Of a stretch of DNA of 64,000 bases, positions 26,748-40,374 are shown piece by piece (the stretch's first letter is position 1; the number at the start of each line of letters is the position of its first letter). The translations under genes were made by a program, and so were the position numbers. Below the pieces are notes generated by a model. The model was not told the DNA's origin, made no database searches, and saw only the letters and a program-made list of their open reading frames with translations. The DNA is from Unio delphinus (taxonomy: Eukaryota; Mollusca; Bivalvia; Unionida; Unionidae), in the NCBI GenBank assembly GCA_029339505.1, contig JAQISU010000164.1, positions 1,612,001-1,676,000 on the forward strand. Reading direction: 5' to 3'.

Positions 26748-26963
26748 CAACGTCACTTTTCAGCACAAGATATGCTTTACATGGCAGCCATTATTAATGG
26801 TGAAGGAAGAACCGGGGAAAACCTCAGAAAGAACCACCGACCCATGAGAAGCTTAACTGGCAAGAGTTGTCAATACCCTCATTGGCTGAACCCATGCAGA
26901 CACAGGTGAGATGGCAATGATTTATAACAGCACTTTAGACCACTCGACCACGTAGGGTCCCCC
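26748..26963 (-). mobile_element. tRNA-derived SINE, family 1, copy 2
   Basis: Same module order as the copy at 4709: a GTGGTC head near 26945, a central domain with CATGGGTCGGTGG, then ATGGCTGCCATGTAAAGCATATC and TGTGCTGAAAA at the left end. It is more diverged and lacks a clear CAA tail. Confidence 0.75.
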
Positions 26964-29900
26964 TACAATACTTGTAATTTCTTGACACTATTCTAAATCA
27001 TTAAAAAAGTTACTCCCATTACCAAGTTTACTTTTGGTTTGCAAATTAGGTGAAAATTTTATTGTGAAGAAAAATCATTAGGCATGATGTTTTCCCAAAT
27101 TCTTGGTTGCTATAAAGAAATTATACATAGCCCAAAAGGAATCATTTCATCAATTTTATTGTGATGCTTTATATGCCATATGTGTGGCAGGTTCAAATTT
27201 TTTGTTGGGCAGCAAGTTCAAAGACTTACTAGTCTTATTTCATCCAGCTGCTGAGTGGGAAAATGAGTTGATTGATTGATAATTTTAACTTTACTACTGG
27301 TATTTACAATGACTGAATTCATTGGCAGATATACATTTGGTCATTATAACTTTTCATCAAAGAAACAACTTTAGATTTACTTAAAGTGCTCTAATAAATG
27401 CCCCCCCCCCCTTTGGAAAATGTAATACCCCCTGGGGTGTTAATCACAGGTACTTCATTATGCATCACCTAATGGGTACACTCATCCTATAACATATTAT
27501 TATGGTTGTATGCTGAGTGTAGACATTAGCTCACCCAGTTGTGTTAATTAGGGAGTATACGGTTTATATACCTCATGCACACAGTTGCACCTTAGCAAAA
27601 TCTTAACACATATGTGCAGATGGTGATATAGAGTGACATGTATTGTACTTTTAACACATTAACCCTAGCGACGACTTTACGGGCATGAGGTAGTAACCTA
27701 CTTCCAAGTCTGTAGCGTCAAGATCATAAAGAATACACTAATGTGGGTTGTATCATAGAAATGTAGACAGATGTACCTCTACAATGATAGCAAATAATCT
27801 GGACATTTTAGTTGCACTACAAAATACAGAGGGAAAAACCGAAGTTTTTGGACCCGTTTTTGTTTTCATCAAAAAATTACCCATGGTTGGATTCCAAATT
27901 TGTGTCCAGATTTTAGAATTTATGGCCTCAGATCTAGAGCAGACTGGTCTGAAATGCACACAGACAGGTGAACCTGTGCAAAAAGTAGGATAAGGTGGAC
28001 ATTTGGAATAAATAGTCTTCTCCATATGAAAATTATGGGTCCATTAAGCAAAAAAAAAGCAAATAAAAAACCATCTCCAATTTTTGCCCTTCTGCTCATG
28101 CGCCAGCAAACTTACCAATGAAAAACATTTTCTTTAGCACAACTAGCCATTTGTCTAACGGAATATTGCTTGGAAATCAATGGATTACGATGTATTCAGA
28201 AAAAGTCCCCAAAATGTGTTTCCTACTCGCATCTCATGCAAAACAGCAAATAAGATACTGATACCTCAAAATTTGAATATTCCTCACGTATATAATCACT
28301 TGTGCATCAACACTGCACATGAATTACAAGTTTGGCCATTCTGAGAAAATTTTCTAATATTTTTTTAAAATTCTTGTTAGTAACGGCAAGGTTTAAAAAT
28401 CTAATGGTCAATTATCGTAAAATTAATTACCTCACTGCATTTCAGATAGGAGTTGTGACTGTGCTATTGCAAAACAGTGATGCTGATAATGGGGTAGATT
28501 ATTATGAAGGGACATTTTAACTCCCCCTGTTCTCTATATTTAATCATAGAATAAATGTAGAAGGAGAATTGAAGTGGCCATGTAGAGATTTTGTTCTTGT
28601 TTGGTGTTGTCTGAGGAGAAAAAATTCAGCATATTATGTGACTTAAAATGCTTCATTATTAGAAATGGTACATGTCGGTCAACTGTTATTTATATTCACT
28701 TACAAATCAAGTCAAATTACAAAGAAAATAGACTCTGATCTGCCACATTATAATGCACTGGCAGATCAGAATCTGTGTTTTTTTATTATTGATTACTCCT
28801 AAGAAATTGCATAGAATCTGGTCTGTCAGCACATTATGCAACATTTAGTGTGGATATGTGCAGTTTGCAGTAAGACTTATAAGCAAGTATACATGGTATA
28901 CTCTCAACATCATCAGATAATGAAAATTATTGAGTCCTTATAGATTCAAAACAGTGTGTATATGTCTGAAACATCTGTTGTTACATAGCCTGGGATAATA
29001 ACATTTTATTTCATGACAGTATCTTACTTCAAAGTTTACCTTCTTAATTGAATTTAACAGTGTAAACAATTGTCATGTTTATGTTTTGAAAAGTATTTGG
29101 AGTGAAAACCAAGTGTATTTTCTTAAATTAAATTTTTAAGATAATGATAGAACACTTTTGCATGTCATATATGAAGATGTTTGTCAATTAATCTTAATCT
29201 CAAAGATATGTGATTTTGATTTTTGGTTGAAATCATATTTAAATGATATCGTTGTCCCTGAGTTTATTTATAATTTTTTATATTAAGTTACTATATCCAA
29301 TTAACTTCTGTTAAAATGTCTAATCTTGGATAATTTCAGAAGCCCAGAAACTTGTTATAATCTTTGCACCATGACAGTGTCATAAATAATATCTCCAACA
29401 CACCTATATTGATATTACAACAGTTAACTGTTGCTGTTTTGGGAATTCTGTCTCTTATGGACATGTCATACATAAGACTTGCAAGAACTGATTTTGAGAC
29501 TTTTTTATGCTATAAAAACAACCACACATACTCAGTAAGGTCCAACTGCAAACAACATAGACTTTGATCTGCATTTGCATAATTTGCCAGGAGATCAGGG
29601 TCAATGTTTGTTGCAATGATTACTTTTATGCAGTTGGCCTCAACTTGTACATATGCGTATGATAAGTGGAAATGGATGCCTAGCATGCATGATGGTAAAT
29701 GCTAAGAAAACAAATTCAGGATCTAAACGGATTTTAGTAATTTTTCTTCCAAATGTTATCCTGGTCTTGAAACACATCTGGTTAGTAATAGATTTTTTAT
29801 AGCAGGTTTTTGACTAGAATGAAATGCAAATATTGCATAGACTATGGGATATTATAATAAGGGAAGGTTGTTTGAAGTGTCTATATACATACTTGTAATA

Positions 29901-32234
29901 ACTATACTTTTGTGGTTTACTTTAACATGTGGACAATTTTTTCACTTTAGAGTAGTATACCCTTACATCTTGTAGAGAGAACATGCTGATTTGATGCTGT
30001 CCATCCATACATTGATCTGTCTGTCCATTTGTCTGTCTGGAGTAGCTTGTTAGAAAGACTGAAACACCACAAGTGAAATTTGGTATAGTGTACATTATGG
30101 AGATGTGGATGACCTGATTAGATTTTCTGGCCATCACAAAAATACATGTATGTCAATTTCCAATTTAAAGAACATAATAATTTGCATTTATTTATAAAAC
30201 CTTTAAGCACAATTTGGTAAAAACCATTTGAGATGGTCTAGTTAAATCTAAAATATATAATTGTATTTACATGTAGATAGCTTATTTTCAGACCATTAAC
30301 CACTTGTTTTTCAATTTTATCGCATATTTTGAAACTTTTGAACCTGGATTTTTTTATTTTTTAGAAACCTTGTTAGCACAATTAAGGAACCAAAATGTGA
30401 ATCTACTTTATAATGAAATACAAAGGGTTTGGTTTATTTGTATTATATACAGATAATCAGATTAGATTTTTAAGTCATTACAGGATTTTATTTTACATTT
30501 TTTAACCTAATAGACTTGTGTTAATAGGTTTGGTTCTGACAAAATCATTATATTCTTGTTGGACTTTAGAAGTCTTCTTCCCACTTGTCTTGACATGATC
30601 AGGACACGTGCTCACAGGTGGCTAGGTTATTTTCTTAAACGTTTTTCATCAAAAAGAGGGTCAAGAAATACATACCTTGCAATATTGGCAGAAAAAAGTA
30701 ATATCTTACATATCATAGGAGGGAATCACCAATTTGATATTGATTATACCTTAGTATCAACATGTAAATCATTCAATACATTTGTTAGAACTCTTGTCAA
30801 TAACGTACCCAAGAACGGCTATTTATAAATAGAGCTTGTTGAATAAAATGTTATTTGATGCAAGTATCCCGAGGCATATATTATTACTAACATTGTATTC
30901 AGTAAAAATGTTTATCAAATAGCACTTTTAAAGCAATGCTGCAAAAAAAGCAGTGCCTGTCCTAAAACAGCCATCCTATTGGTTGGTAGTATGACAGCTG
31001 CACTTGTAATTGGTCAAAAGTAATGCATAATACTGGTGGGGGTGGGGGTGGGACCACAACCATTGTGATGACTGTTTTTAAAAAGGAAAAAAAAACAGCA
31101 ACTTGTTTTCAATGGAATTTGACCTCAGAGAAACCTGCCTGATGATTTTCTGCCTGAAGCACTAGAGATGTCTGGACACTGAAGATGTCTGGACACGGAC
31201 AGAGTTTGGAATCTTAGAGTTTAAAGAGGGGCCCTGTTAGCTGTTACACAAACATTTGTCATACATATATATTTTTCATACAACAGGGAATTTATTTGAA
31301 CAAAGAAATGTCCTTATACCCGGTGTTCATTTTGCATCCTTTTGTCCATTACTAGAGCTTCTAGCACTGTATTGTATTGACTCATGGACCTGTTGTAGGT
31401 GTGTTGCTTATTTACCATAATACATTAGGTTATTTGTGTATTACCCATTGTAAATCTAAAAGGACTAATCTGGGTACTGTGTGGACAATGGCCAGTATAG
31501 TTTTGTTTAGTGTTGCATATGAATAAGAATGGTTTATTATGTCGATTTTAATAAGTAGACAAGGTTCTACAAGGTCAGCATGACTAAAGCTTTAAAACGA
31601 ATACTATATTGTTTTTACAAGTTTGACATTTTATATATGGTGTTTTTAGTTTATACTAATTATAAGCTACTTTTATTTCATGCCTATCTTTAATTATATA
31701 TGCACCACTTTTGCTTACATTACCTTGTATATAATTGTTAATTAATCAATATAAAGGACACGTTTTATTTTACTTGCTTGTTGTTGTGTACATTTTTTGA
31801 GATTTAAAGACATTGTATTTTTTGTATCAATACATGTATTAGGATGCATGTTAAAATATAGAGATGAGCAATTTACACGTAGATGTTTTACATGAGATTT
31901 TGTATAAATAGTATTAATTGCAGATTAGGCAATTAATATTGGTCAGGGCTAATCTAGTGCATCAGTTTTTCCAGTGGCATTGTTGTTATGGTTGTTGTCA
32001 TAGGCATCAGAGTTAAGTGTCAGCATTAAGCTCTATTGCTCTGACATTGTTGCATACGCACTCGGATGAGTTGGTGAATTAATTCATCTCAAGGAATTAT
32101 ACTCATTACTGGCAAAATTAGGTCACAGTACTTGCTTTTTCAGAAGCCATTTATTATGTTTTTCAGTTAGCTGAATTCCCTGTTATTCCATTTCAATTAC
32201 AGTTACCCACAATTCATTTTCAAGTGATTATGTC
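26964..32234. other. Unassigned non-coding sequence, 5.3 kb
   Basis: AT-rich with frequent stops in all frames. It contains the palindromic modules around 28700-29600, a C run at 27398-27412, and a GT-rich ggtgggggtgggggtggg tract near 31035. Open frames at 27748-27993 (both strands) and 30556-30828 show no recognisable domain or splice context. Confidence 0.5.
28690..28800. repeat. Palindromic GATCTGCCA module
   Basis: CTGATCTGCCA and its inverse TGGCAGATCAG are separated by about 14 bases. Looser relatives lie at 28805-28850, 29545-29610 and 34250-34370. Confidence 0.6.
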
Positions 32235-33142
32235 ATGTTAAAGAGCCTGCATACAGATTTCATCTTAAAGAGTCAGCATATGGAATCTATGTTTAAGAGT
32301 TAGCATATGAATTCTGTGTTAAAGAATTAGCACATGGATTCTGTGTCAAAGAATTAGCATATGGATTCTGTGTTAAAGAGTTAGCACATGGATTCTGTGT
32401 TAAAGAATTAGCATATGAATTCTGTGTTAAAGAATTAGCATATGGATTCTGTGTTAAAGAATTAGCATATGAATTCTGTGTAAAAGAATTAGCATATGGA
32501 TTCTGTGTTAAAGAATTAGCATATGGATTCTGTGCCAAAGAATTAGCATATGGATTCTGTGTTAAATAATTAGCACATGGATTCTGTGTTAAAGAATTAG
32601 CATATGGATTCTGTGTTAAAGAGTTAGCACATGAATTCTGTGTTAAAGTATTAGCATATGGATTCTGTGTTAAATAATTAGCACATGGATTCTGTGTTAA
32701 ATAATTAGCACATGAATTCTGTGTTAAAGAATTAGCATATGGATTCTGTGTTAAAGAGTTAGCACATGGATTCTGTGTTAAAGAATTAGCATATGGATTC
32801 TGTGTTAAATAATTAGCACATGGATTCTGTGTTAAAGAATTAGCATATGGATTCTGTGTAAAAGAATTAGCATATGAATTCTGTGTTAAAGAATTAGCAT
32901 ATGGATCCTGTGTAAAAGAATTAGCACATGGATTCTGTGTTAAAGAATTAGCACATGGATTCTGTGTTAAAGAATTAGCATATGGATCCTGTGTAAAAGA
33001 ATCAGCATATGGATTCTATGTAAAAGAATTAGCATATGGATCCTGTGTAAAAGAATTAGCATATGGATTCTGTTTTTTTAGAGCTGGTGCATATATTTTA
33101 TGTTAAAGTGTCAGCACTCAGAATCTGTGTTAAAGCATTTGC
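32235..33142. repeat. 27-bp tandem array (about 33 units)
   Basis: The unit is ttagcatatggattctgtgt taaagaa. It is divisible by three, so the minus strand holds an open stretch of the 9-residue repeat ANSLTQNPY (32538-32293) broken elsewhere by taaataatt variants. Edge units are diverged. Subtypes catatgg, cacatgg and catatga are interspersed. Confidence 0.9.
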
Positions 33143-35074
33143 AAGTTATGTAATTGTATATCTTATATATCTGATGTTGTATTATTAAAAAACAATGGTG
33201 TAATATTACTTTTTGCCAATGTTTTCAGCATAATATGGTCTTCTGTCAAAACATGCCAGCTTTATCATTATGACCCCATTCCAAGGCAAGAGTTTTCCAC
33301 ATAAGCCTTAATTATATGTAGAAAATAAAATGAAATTCAAGACTCTACAAGTCAATTTGGTATTATTTGAAAACCGAAATACTAGACATTTTAAAAACTA
33401 TATATGGTAAACAATATTATGATATCTTATGACTTAATAAAATATTTTATTTTGAGGAGTTGCTTTTAAAATTTCTAAAATTACACAACTTTGAATTTTG
33501 TTTTAAATTTTTTTTTATATTGGTTAGAACAATTGAATTTTGTCATAAAAACTTAGTGAAGTTACATGGATGATTACAAAATTAATAAGATATATCAGTT
33601 TTTAAGTTTAGAATTTTTGTTATTTATGTGTCACCCAAATAACACCAGATAAAATTTGGTGGATCAAATATTAAATGTGGCACACTGTAGTTAATTCAGG
33701 ATATAACATATAAGAAAGGTTTAGTTTTGGTAAGAGAAAATCCTGCTTGAAAACGTTTGGAAATCTTTGAAATCTCTTTGAGGAAAACAAACCTCTCCAG
33801 AACTGAATGAACCATTTCATCTTTTTAAGCCAACTCTTTCCATATATTTTTGCCCAACTTTTTAAATGAGAACATTGTTTATTTACATTACTTAGCAAGT
33901 ATCAATTAAACCTAAAATTTTTGGTGATAACAAAAATAAAAGCCGTTTTATATTTGCCACTGCTGTTTTAATTTCTTATAAATTTATCATCCTATGACTT
34001 GGAAAGGGATATGGTTTTTCATGTTTATGAAAGGGATGAACCATTTTAAATACATGTGTGATTGATAATCTGAAACCAGTAAGGGTGTACATATAATTAG
34101 TCCTTCTGTATGTGTATTATCAATTTTAAATGTGTATCCTAAATTATTAATAGGTCGGTGCCAAAGTTAAATAAATTTCTCCTTGTAGATCTGGTTACAT
34201 GTACCATATAGTCGCATGTATAATTCATATCAAAGTGTAAACTGTATAGAGCCAGGTCTGTTGTAGCAGAATGTTCCTGTAGACCTGGGTCTGTTAAGTT
34301 TGTTGTGAGTAATCAGTGGACATAGACCCTGATTTGCTGACACATAATACAATGGCAGATCTGAGTCTATGTTATTTGTATTTAAAATCTAATTACACTT
34401 GAGTATATATGGCAAATGGAATGTAAGTTTCTGTCGATGTAATGTATGTTTTATAGAAAAAGTATGTTTAATTACTGTTGTATTTAATTAGCACATTAGT
34501 ATTTACAGTGTAATTGGTAATTTTCTGTGTTCATATTTATGTTTTATATGTAAATTTATATAACATAGTTTTAAAAGGCTTACCACCATTGCAAAGATCT
34601 TATTGTGTAGGTCTTTACAGTTGCATACCACCATGGCAAAGGAGATCATATTGTGTAGATCTTTACATTTTAATGGCTTAGTATCGAACTAGCAAGCATG
34701 TTATGATTTCATTCCTAGAAACCAAATTTGAATTATTTTGTTTCAGATAGATCTAAAGCTAGCAAATTTAATTTAGATTGCAAAACTATCATGCCACAGG
34801 AACTTGTATATTGAATAAACAAATTTTATAATGCTAGACTTTAAGATAATCTGTCAAATTTTAGAAATCAAATGGCATTCTTCACTTTTGGTAATTTTGC
34901 TGTATTTCATGATTCTCTTTCAGACAGGGACATTCTTGACATGAGTATGATTATTAAATTTTCATTGACTATTTTAAAAAATATTTCTGAACTTTAGGCC
35001 CAAATCTTCTAGTTCTTGGCACACATGTTCGTCTTTCATATTCCTCTACTTTTGAAGCACTTATGTTTACAAGT
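33143..35074. other. Unassigned non-coding sequence
   Basis: AT-rich. The only structure seen is GATCTGCCA-type modules near 34250-34370 and a short repeated phrase, gcaaagatcttattgtgtag, near 34590-34660. Confidence 0.5.
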
Positions 35075-35580
35075 CTCAGTATTTCAGTCCCAAAATAGAC
35101 ATCCCTGGTAACTTCCTCAATTTCCTCCACCTAGTTGTGGAGATTTCAGTCCCAACATAGACCTAACTGGTAATTTTCTGTCTCCTCAGGCTTGTTATGT
35201 AGATTTCAGTCCCAAAATAGACCTTCCTGGATACTTCCTCAATTTCCTCCACCTAGTTGTGGAGATTTCAGTCCCAACGTAGACCTAACTGGTAATTTTC
35301 TCAGTCTCCTCAGGCTTGTTATGTAGATTTCAGACCCAAAATAGACCTCCCTGATATCTTCCTCAATTTCCTCTACCTAGTTGTAGAGATTTCAGTCCCA
35401 GCATAGACCTAACTGGTAATTTTCTCAATCTCCTCAGACCTGTTATGTAGATTTCAGACCCAAAAAAGACCTCCCTGGTAACTTCCTCAATTTCCTCCAT
35501 CTAGTTTTGGAGATTTCAGACCCAACGTAGACCTGCCTGTTAATTACCTCAATCTCCTCAACCTAGTTATGGAGATTACG
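35075..35580. repeat. 60-62 bp tandem array with alternating subtypes
   Basis: Eight units carry gatttcagtcccaacatagac or its aaaatagac variant. They alternate between an actggtaattttctcag...cttgttatgtag type and a cctggtaacttcctcaattt cctccacctagttgtgg type, giving a dimeric period of about 121 bp. Confidence 0.8.
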
Positions 35581-35711
35581 GGTGAACCATTGGCATTTTA
35601 TAGTGTATTTCATACCATGTGCAATTTTATACTTTATTTTGTGATTAACTTGGAAGTCAAAATAATAAGAACTCCAGAGATGTATATATGTATGTACTTG
35701 TAGTATATCTT

Positions 35712-35713
<2 letters not shown>

Positions 35714-35769
<56 letters not shown>

Positions 35770-35816
35770 ATATAATATAATATAATATAATATAATATAA
35801 TATAATATAATATAAT
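35714..35816. repeat. (TA)n followed by (TATAA)n
   Basis: A TA run to about 35763, then about 11 copies of the pentamer tataa. Confidence 0.95.
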
Positions 35817-36059
35817 AATTTACAGTATAATCTACATATGAAATAAGCTTTGTACATGTATTCTTTATTAAAAAGGATAAAATGAAGCTTTTGGATTTTC
35901 CATTATACAACTGTTAGTTATAAACAAGAAGAGCTTGTAGGATGTCTTTTCCTGTTGTTTGGCTCAGTTTTGCTAATTTTCCTAAACTACATCACCATGA
36001 AACTTTTTACCTACATTTATCTGAAAGTCTAGTTTGTCCTAATTGAAACTAGTGCTCTA

Positions 36060-36335
36060 CAGACATCCAGTATGGCTGCCATGGTTGCCATCTTGAAAGT
36101 ATTATGACTTCACCTCCTGAATGGATGGAGATAGAGACTTAAGTTTTTCGCCAGCAGATTTGGTGAGATGTAAGCTTGGTTGAATTGATAATATACTGAT
36201 CTAATATCAGCTTACAAAATTTTATCTCCTGAATTGATGGTCATACCAGAATGGGTTGGGAACTAATGGATTTTATATTCTGATATTTAACATGGCCACC
36301 ATTGTCTTAATCTTGAAAGTTTTGCCAATGCTAAT
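36060..36335. repeat. Dispersed CCAATATGGC repeat, second locus
   Basis: It contains gacatccagtatggctgcca tggttgccatcttgaaag and similar modules. It grades directly into the 73-bp tandem array that follows. Confidence 0.6.
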
Positions 36336-37640
36336 CCTACTGAATCGATGGCACAGTACAAGAATTATGTCCTAATTCAAATTGATTTGTTATCTGATAT
36401 CCAGTGGATGGCCATATGCACAAAGTACAAGAATTCTTATGATGACCTAATTCAAATTGATGTGTATCTGATATCAATGGATGGTCATATCCACACAATA
36501 CAAGAATCTCTATCATGACTTAATTCAAATTGATGTGTATCTGATATCAATGGATGGACATATCCACACAATACAAGAATCCCTATCATGACTTAATTCA
36601 AATTGATGTGTATCTGATATCAATGGATGGCCATATACACACAATACAAGAATCCCTATCATAACTTAATTCAAATTGGTGTGTATCTGATGTCAATGGA
36701 TGGCCATATCCACACAATACAAGAATTCTTATGATGTCCTAATTAACATTGATGTGTATCTGATATCAATGGATGGTCGTATCGATGGCACAGTACAAGA
36801 ATTCTCATGATGACCTAATTCAAAGATGAAATGTATCTGATATCAATGGATAGCAAATTACACACGGTACAAGAATCCCTATGATGTCCTAATTCAAATT
36901 GATGTGTATCTGATATCAATAGATGGCCATATCCACACAGTACAAGAATCCATAGGATGTCCCTATTCAAATTGATGTATTACCTGGTATCCATTTGATG
37001 GCCATATCGATACAGTACAAGAATCCCTATGATGTCTCAATTAACATTGATGTGTATCTGATATCAATTGATGGCCGTATCAATTACACAGTACAAGAAT
37101 TCTCATCATGACCTAATTCAGAGATGAAGTATATCTGATATTAATGGATGGCCATATCCATACAATACAAGAATTCTTATGATGTCCCAATTAACATTGA
37201 TGTGTATCTGATAGCAATGGATGGCCGTATTGATGGCACAGTACAATAATTCTCATGATGGCCTAATTCAAATTGATGTGTATCTGATATCAATGGATGG
37301 CCATATCCACACAGTACAAGAATTCTCATGATGATCCAATTCAAATTGATATGTCTGATATCAATGGATGGCCATTTCCATACATTACAAGAATTCTTAT
37401 GATGTCCCAATTAACATTGATGTGTATCTGATATCAATGGATGGCCGTATCGATGGCACAGTACAAGAATTCTCATGATGTCCTAATTAAGATTAATGTG
37501 TATCTGATATCGATGGATGGCCATATCCATACAATACACAAATTGTCATGATGCCCTAATTCAAACTGGTGTGTATCTGATATCGATGGATGGCCGCATG
37601 ATACAATAATTCTTATGATGTCCTAATTAACATTAATGTG
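36336..37640. repeat. 73-bp tandem array (about 17 units)
   Basis: Units contain gatgtgtatctgatatcaat ggatggccatatccacacaa tacaagaattcttatgatgt cctaattcaaatt. The spacing of gtgtatctgat is 73 bp, with a few units carrying a cgatggcacagtacaag variant about 2-3 bp longer. The array arises at the edge of the dispersed CCAATATGGC repeat. Confidence 0.85.
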
Positions 37641-37689
37641 AAACAATATAATTGTACATGCCATTTAATCATGTAGAAACGCCAACAAA

Positions 37690-38217
37690 TAATTCAACAA
37701 ACTCTACCGGTTATGAACTAAAAGAGTTTATGGGATGGTCTGTTGTCAAATTTTCGGCTGTCATCCGTTGGCAGCTTCCTTGAACATCTTGTTATTGCTA
37801 TTCATGTATATATGGTCACATGAACATGGGCTTTTAACCGAAAGACTTCTTTTGATATCTAGTTAGTCCTGCACAAAAATGAATCCGATATTATGCCCAA
37901 TATGGCCACAACAGCGGTCATTTTGAACGTTTTTTTTTATTATCACAACTCTACTCAAGGAGAACGTTAAATTGGCTTTGAAAGTTTTCACGAGAAAATG
38001 TTGGTCTTAAGAATGAAAATGGTGCCAATCTAACAACCAATATGGCCGCCACTGCAGTCGTCTGAAAGTCTTGTGTATGATACTCCTTCTGAATAGAAGA
38101 TATATCTCAAAATATTTGATATCAACTCCTCCCTACTGGACGGATCTATTAACATTGTTTTCTTAGCAATCCATTTTTTTATGTTGCCTGATTGATGTCA
38201 ATTATACATCTAATATG
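37690..38217. repeat. Dispersed CCAATATGGC repeat, left of the nested transposon
   Basis: It includes aaaagagtttatgggatggt ctgttgtc, aacatcttgttattgctatt and ccaatatggccgccactgca. It is interrupted at CTAATATG by the outer transposon. Confidence 0.65.
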
Positions 38218-38412
38218 CAGGCTCATGGTCGTACCGTACCCAAGTCGATTCGTACCCAAAAAAGTTGTTTCGTACCCAAAACAATGGTCGTTTCGTACCC
38301 AAGGTGTTGGTCGTTTCGTACCCAATGCGTTTCAAATGTAACTACAAATATCACAAAAATATATTTCATACGTATTTTCTATGTTGTTTTTTATTCATTG
38401 TGATAGATATAC

Positions 38413-38416
<4 letters not shown>

Positions 38417-38474
<58 letters not shown>
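38417..38474. repeat. (AAT)n microsatellite
   Basis: A run of taa triplets inside the left arm of the outer transposon. Confidence 0.95.
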
Positions 38475-38857
38475 TGACTTTCTATACTTTAACGGGAATC
38501 ATAATTGAAATGTTATCAAATGCTAAAATCTATGGATCTCTAGTAAGTTTAAGCTCTCGAGCTTAATTCAATTTCACACGTGTTTGATTTTTTTTTTTTC
38601 TTTTTGATTTTTTTTGAAATAATTTTTTAACTTTATCTTCGGAATTTTAAATTTGTTTTTTCAGGCACGTATACTTTAGTATAAAGTGCATATGACAAAC
38701 TTGGAGTTATAGACAACGAATTCAATTTATCATTAAGCCAAAAAGAATCATAAAGTTCATTAATTTATTCTCATGGACGCATCGTACCTGGACGTTTCGC
38801 CCCGTGGACGTTTTCAACCCAAGACATTTCGCCCCACATCAATGGACGTTTCATTTC

Positions 38858-38860
<3 letters not shown>

Positions 38861-38914
<54 letters not shown>
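38861..38914. repeat. (CT)n microsatellite at the inner transposon's left terminal block
   Basis: It directly follows the TGGACGTTTC modules. Confidence 0.95.
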
Positions 38915-38919
<5 letters not shown>

Positions 38920-39131
38920 TGGAAATCTTTAAGATGGATAAATATAACAGACAACATATATTCTTCTCAAACGGAAATTTCATAAAAGATTTAATATAAC
39001 AGATTAAAAACTACATTACAAAGACGATGTTTAGATGTTGACAAATAATTACGATTAAGAAAAAGGGAAAAACTTTCCTTTCTTTTTTTATTTATTGTTA
39101 AAATTTTTAAAATTACAAAAATTAAATTTAA

Positions 39132-39134
<3 letters not shown>

Positions 39135-39178
<44 letters not shown>
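39135..39178. repeat. (AT)n microsatellite
   Basis: An AT run inside the inner transposon. Confidence 0.95.
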
Positions 39179-39181
<3 letters not shown>

Positions 39182-40161
39182 AAAAAATAAAAAAGGTGAT
39201 GGGCCATTACATCTATTAAACAAATTATAGCTGCATTTATTGTTAAATTGATTGTATAGAATAGGAAACTTGGGGAAAGTACATTCTGAGGACGTCATAG
39301 GGATATATCGCATGGCGCTACGCGAAGTGGACAGGCCTGTGGAAGAGTTAAGTAATATACATTTTTTTAAAATAGGAATAGTTAAATAATTTAACTTTTG
39401 GATGCTAACATCCTAAATACTCTTTCTCGGTGCAGCTCCCGTACTGCACAGAGAACCCAAATTCATGGGAAAATAAACCATTTCGAATGATTTTCAAGAT
39501 TAAATAACTAAACTAAAAATGACGACCAAACTTGAGACGGGAGAAGTACAGCCAAAAATAAAAAATGTACAGTCGGACTATATGAAGATAAATATAGAAA
39601 GTAAAGTAAGACATCGTAAAAAAAAACATTTATAAATAAAACACCTCACGTTACCAAAATTCAAAATTAAATAAAAAATAAACGTATGTACTACCTTAAA
39701 AAAATCATCAAACGTTATGACCCAATTAGAGGTAGAAATACTGAAATAAGTCAACTGGTCAAATTCGAACGAAAAGGCTATCCTAACAAGAAAACAATGT
39801 ATATATACATATACAGCACACAAACAAATAGCATCAATATTAATAGCAAACACAGCATATAGGAGACCACTAGCCATGGTCAAACCAAAATTATTAAGAA
39901 AGTGGATCCGAAGGAGGGTAGAAAAATCTCACCTCGGAAAACCCTTTGATAGTAACACTAGGGAAAAAGATAATAAAAATACCCCTTTCGAAAATTTTTA
40001 TATAATCCCGATGGGAAAAACTAAATTTAATGGAATTTAAAGAAAAAAACCCCACATAAAGTACATATCGGGAGGAGCACAAACACACATAAAAACTTTC
40101 AAATTTTTTTTATGGTGGGGGGAGGGGGGCATCTGTCCTTCTGCTTCCTAAAAAAAGAACA

Positions 40162-40264
40162 ATGTCTTCGTGCATTTACTGCAGAAAACCAGTTACCCGT
40201 CGTCAGCAAGCCATATATTGTGATATTTGCGGCCTATGGCAACACAGATCATGTGGAAATACTG
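40162..40264 (+). CDS. Zinc-finger exon of a MULE-like transposase gene (partial)
   Basis: ATG at 40162 opens a frame MSSCIYCRKPVTRRQ, then CDICGLWQHRSC, ending in phase 1 at a gtaagt donor after 40264. The spacing C-x2-C-x12-C-x2-C-x4-H-x2-C describes a small zinc-binding domain. I recall this type of head (VTxRQxAxxCDxCxxWQHRxC) at the N-terminus of invertebrate proteins that carry a MULE transposase domain further on. No MULE catalytic domain was recognised in the remaining interior, so this copy is likely defective or has short, decayed later exons. It is the only recognisable coding piece in the inner transposon. Confidence 0.5.
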
Positions 40265-40374
40265 GTAAGTTTATTTATTTATTTCTACATCATATTACGA
40301 TCATTCCGCATTTGAATGAGCATAACAAAATAAATGAATTTTTTTCAAATAATAATTTTGTGTATACAGTGTCG

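Noticed and set aside
26706..26909. 67-codon plus-strand ORF
   Set aside because: It lies over an antisense family 1 SINE.
38215..38566. Short ORFs over the (AAT)n and TIR region
   Set aside because: They are translations of transposon termini and a microsatellite.
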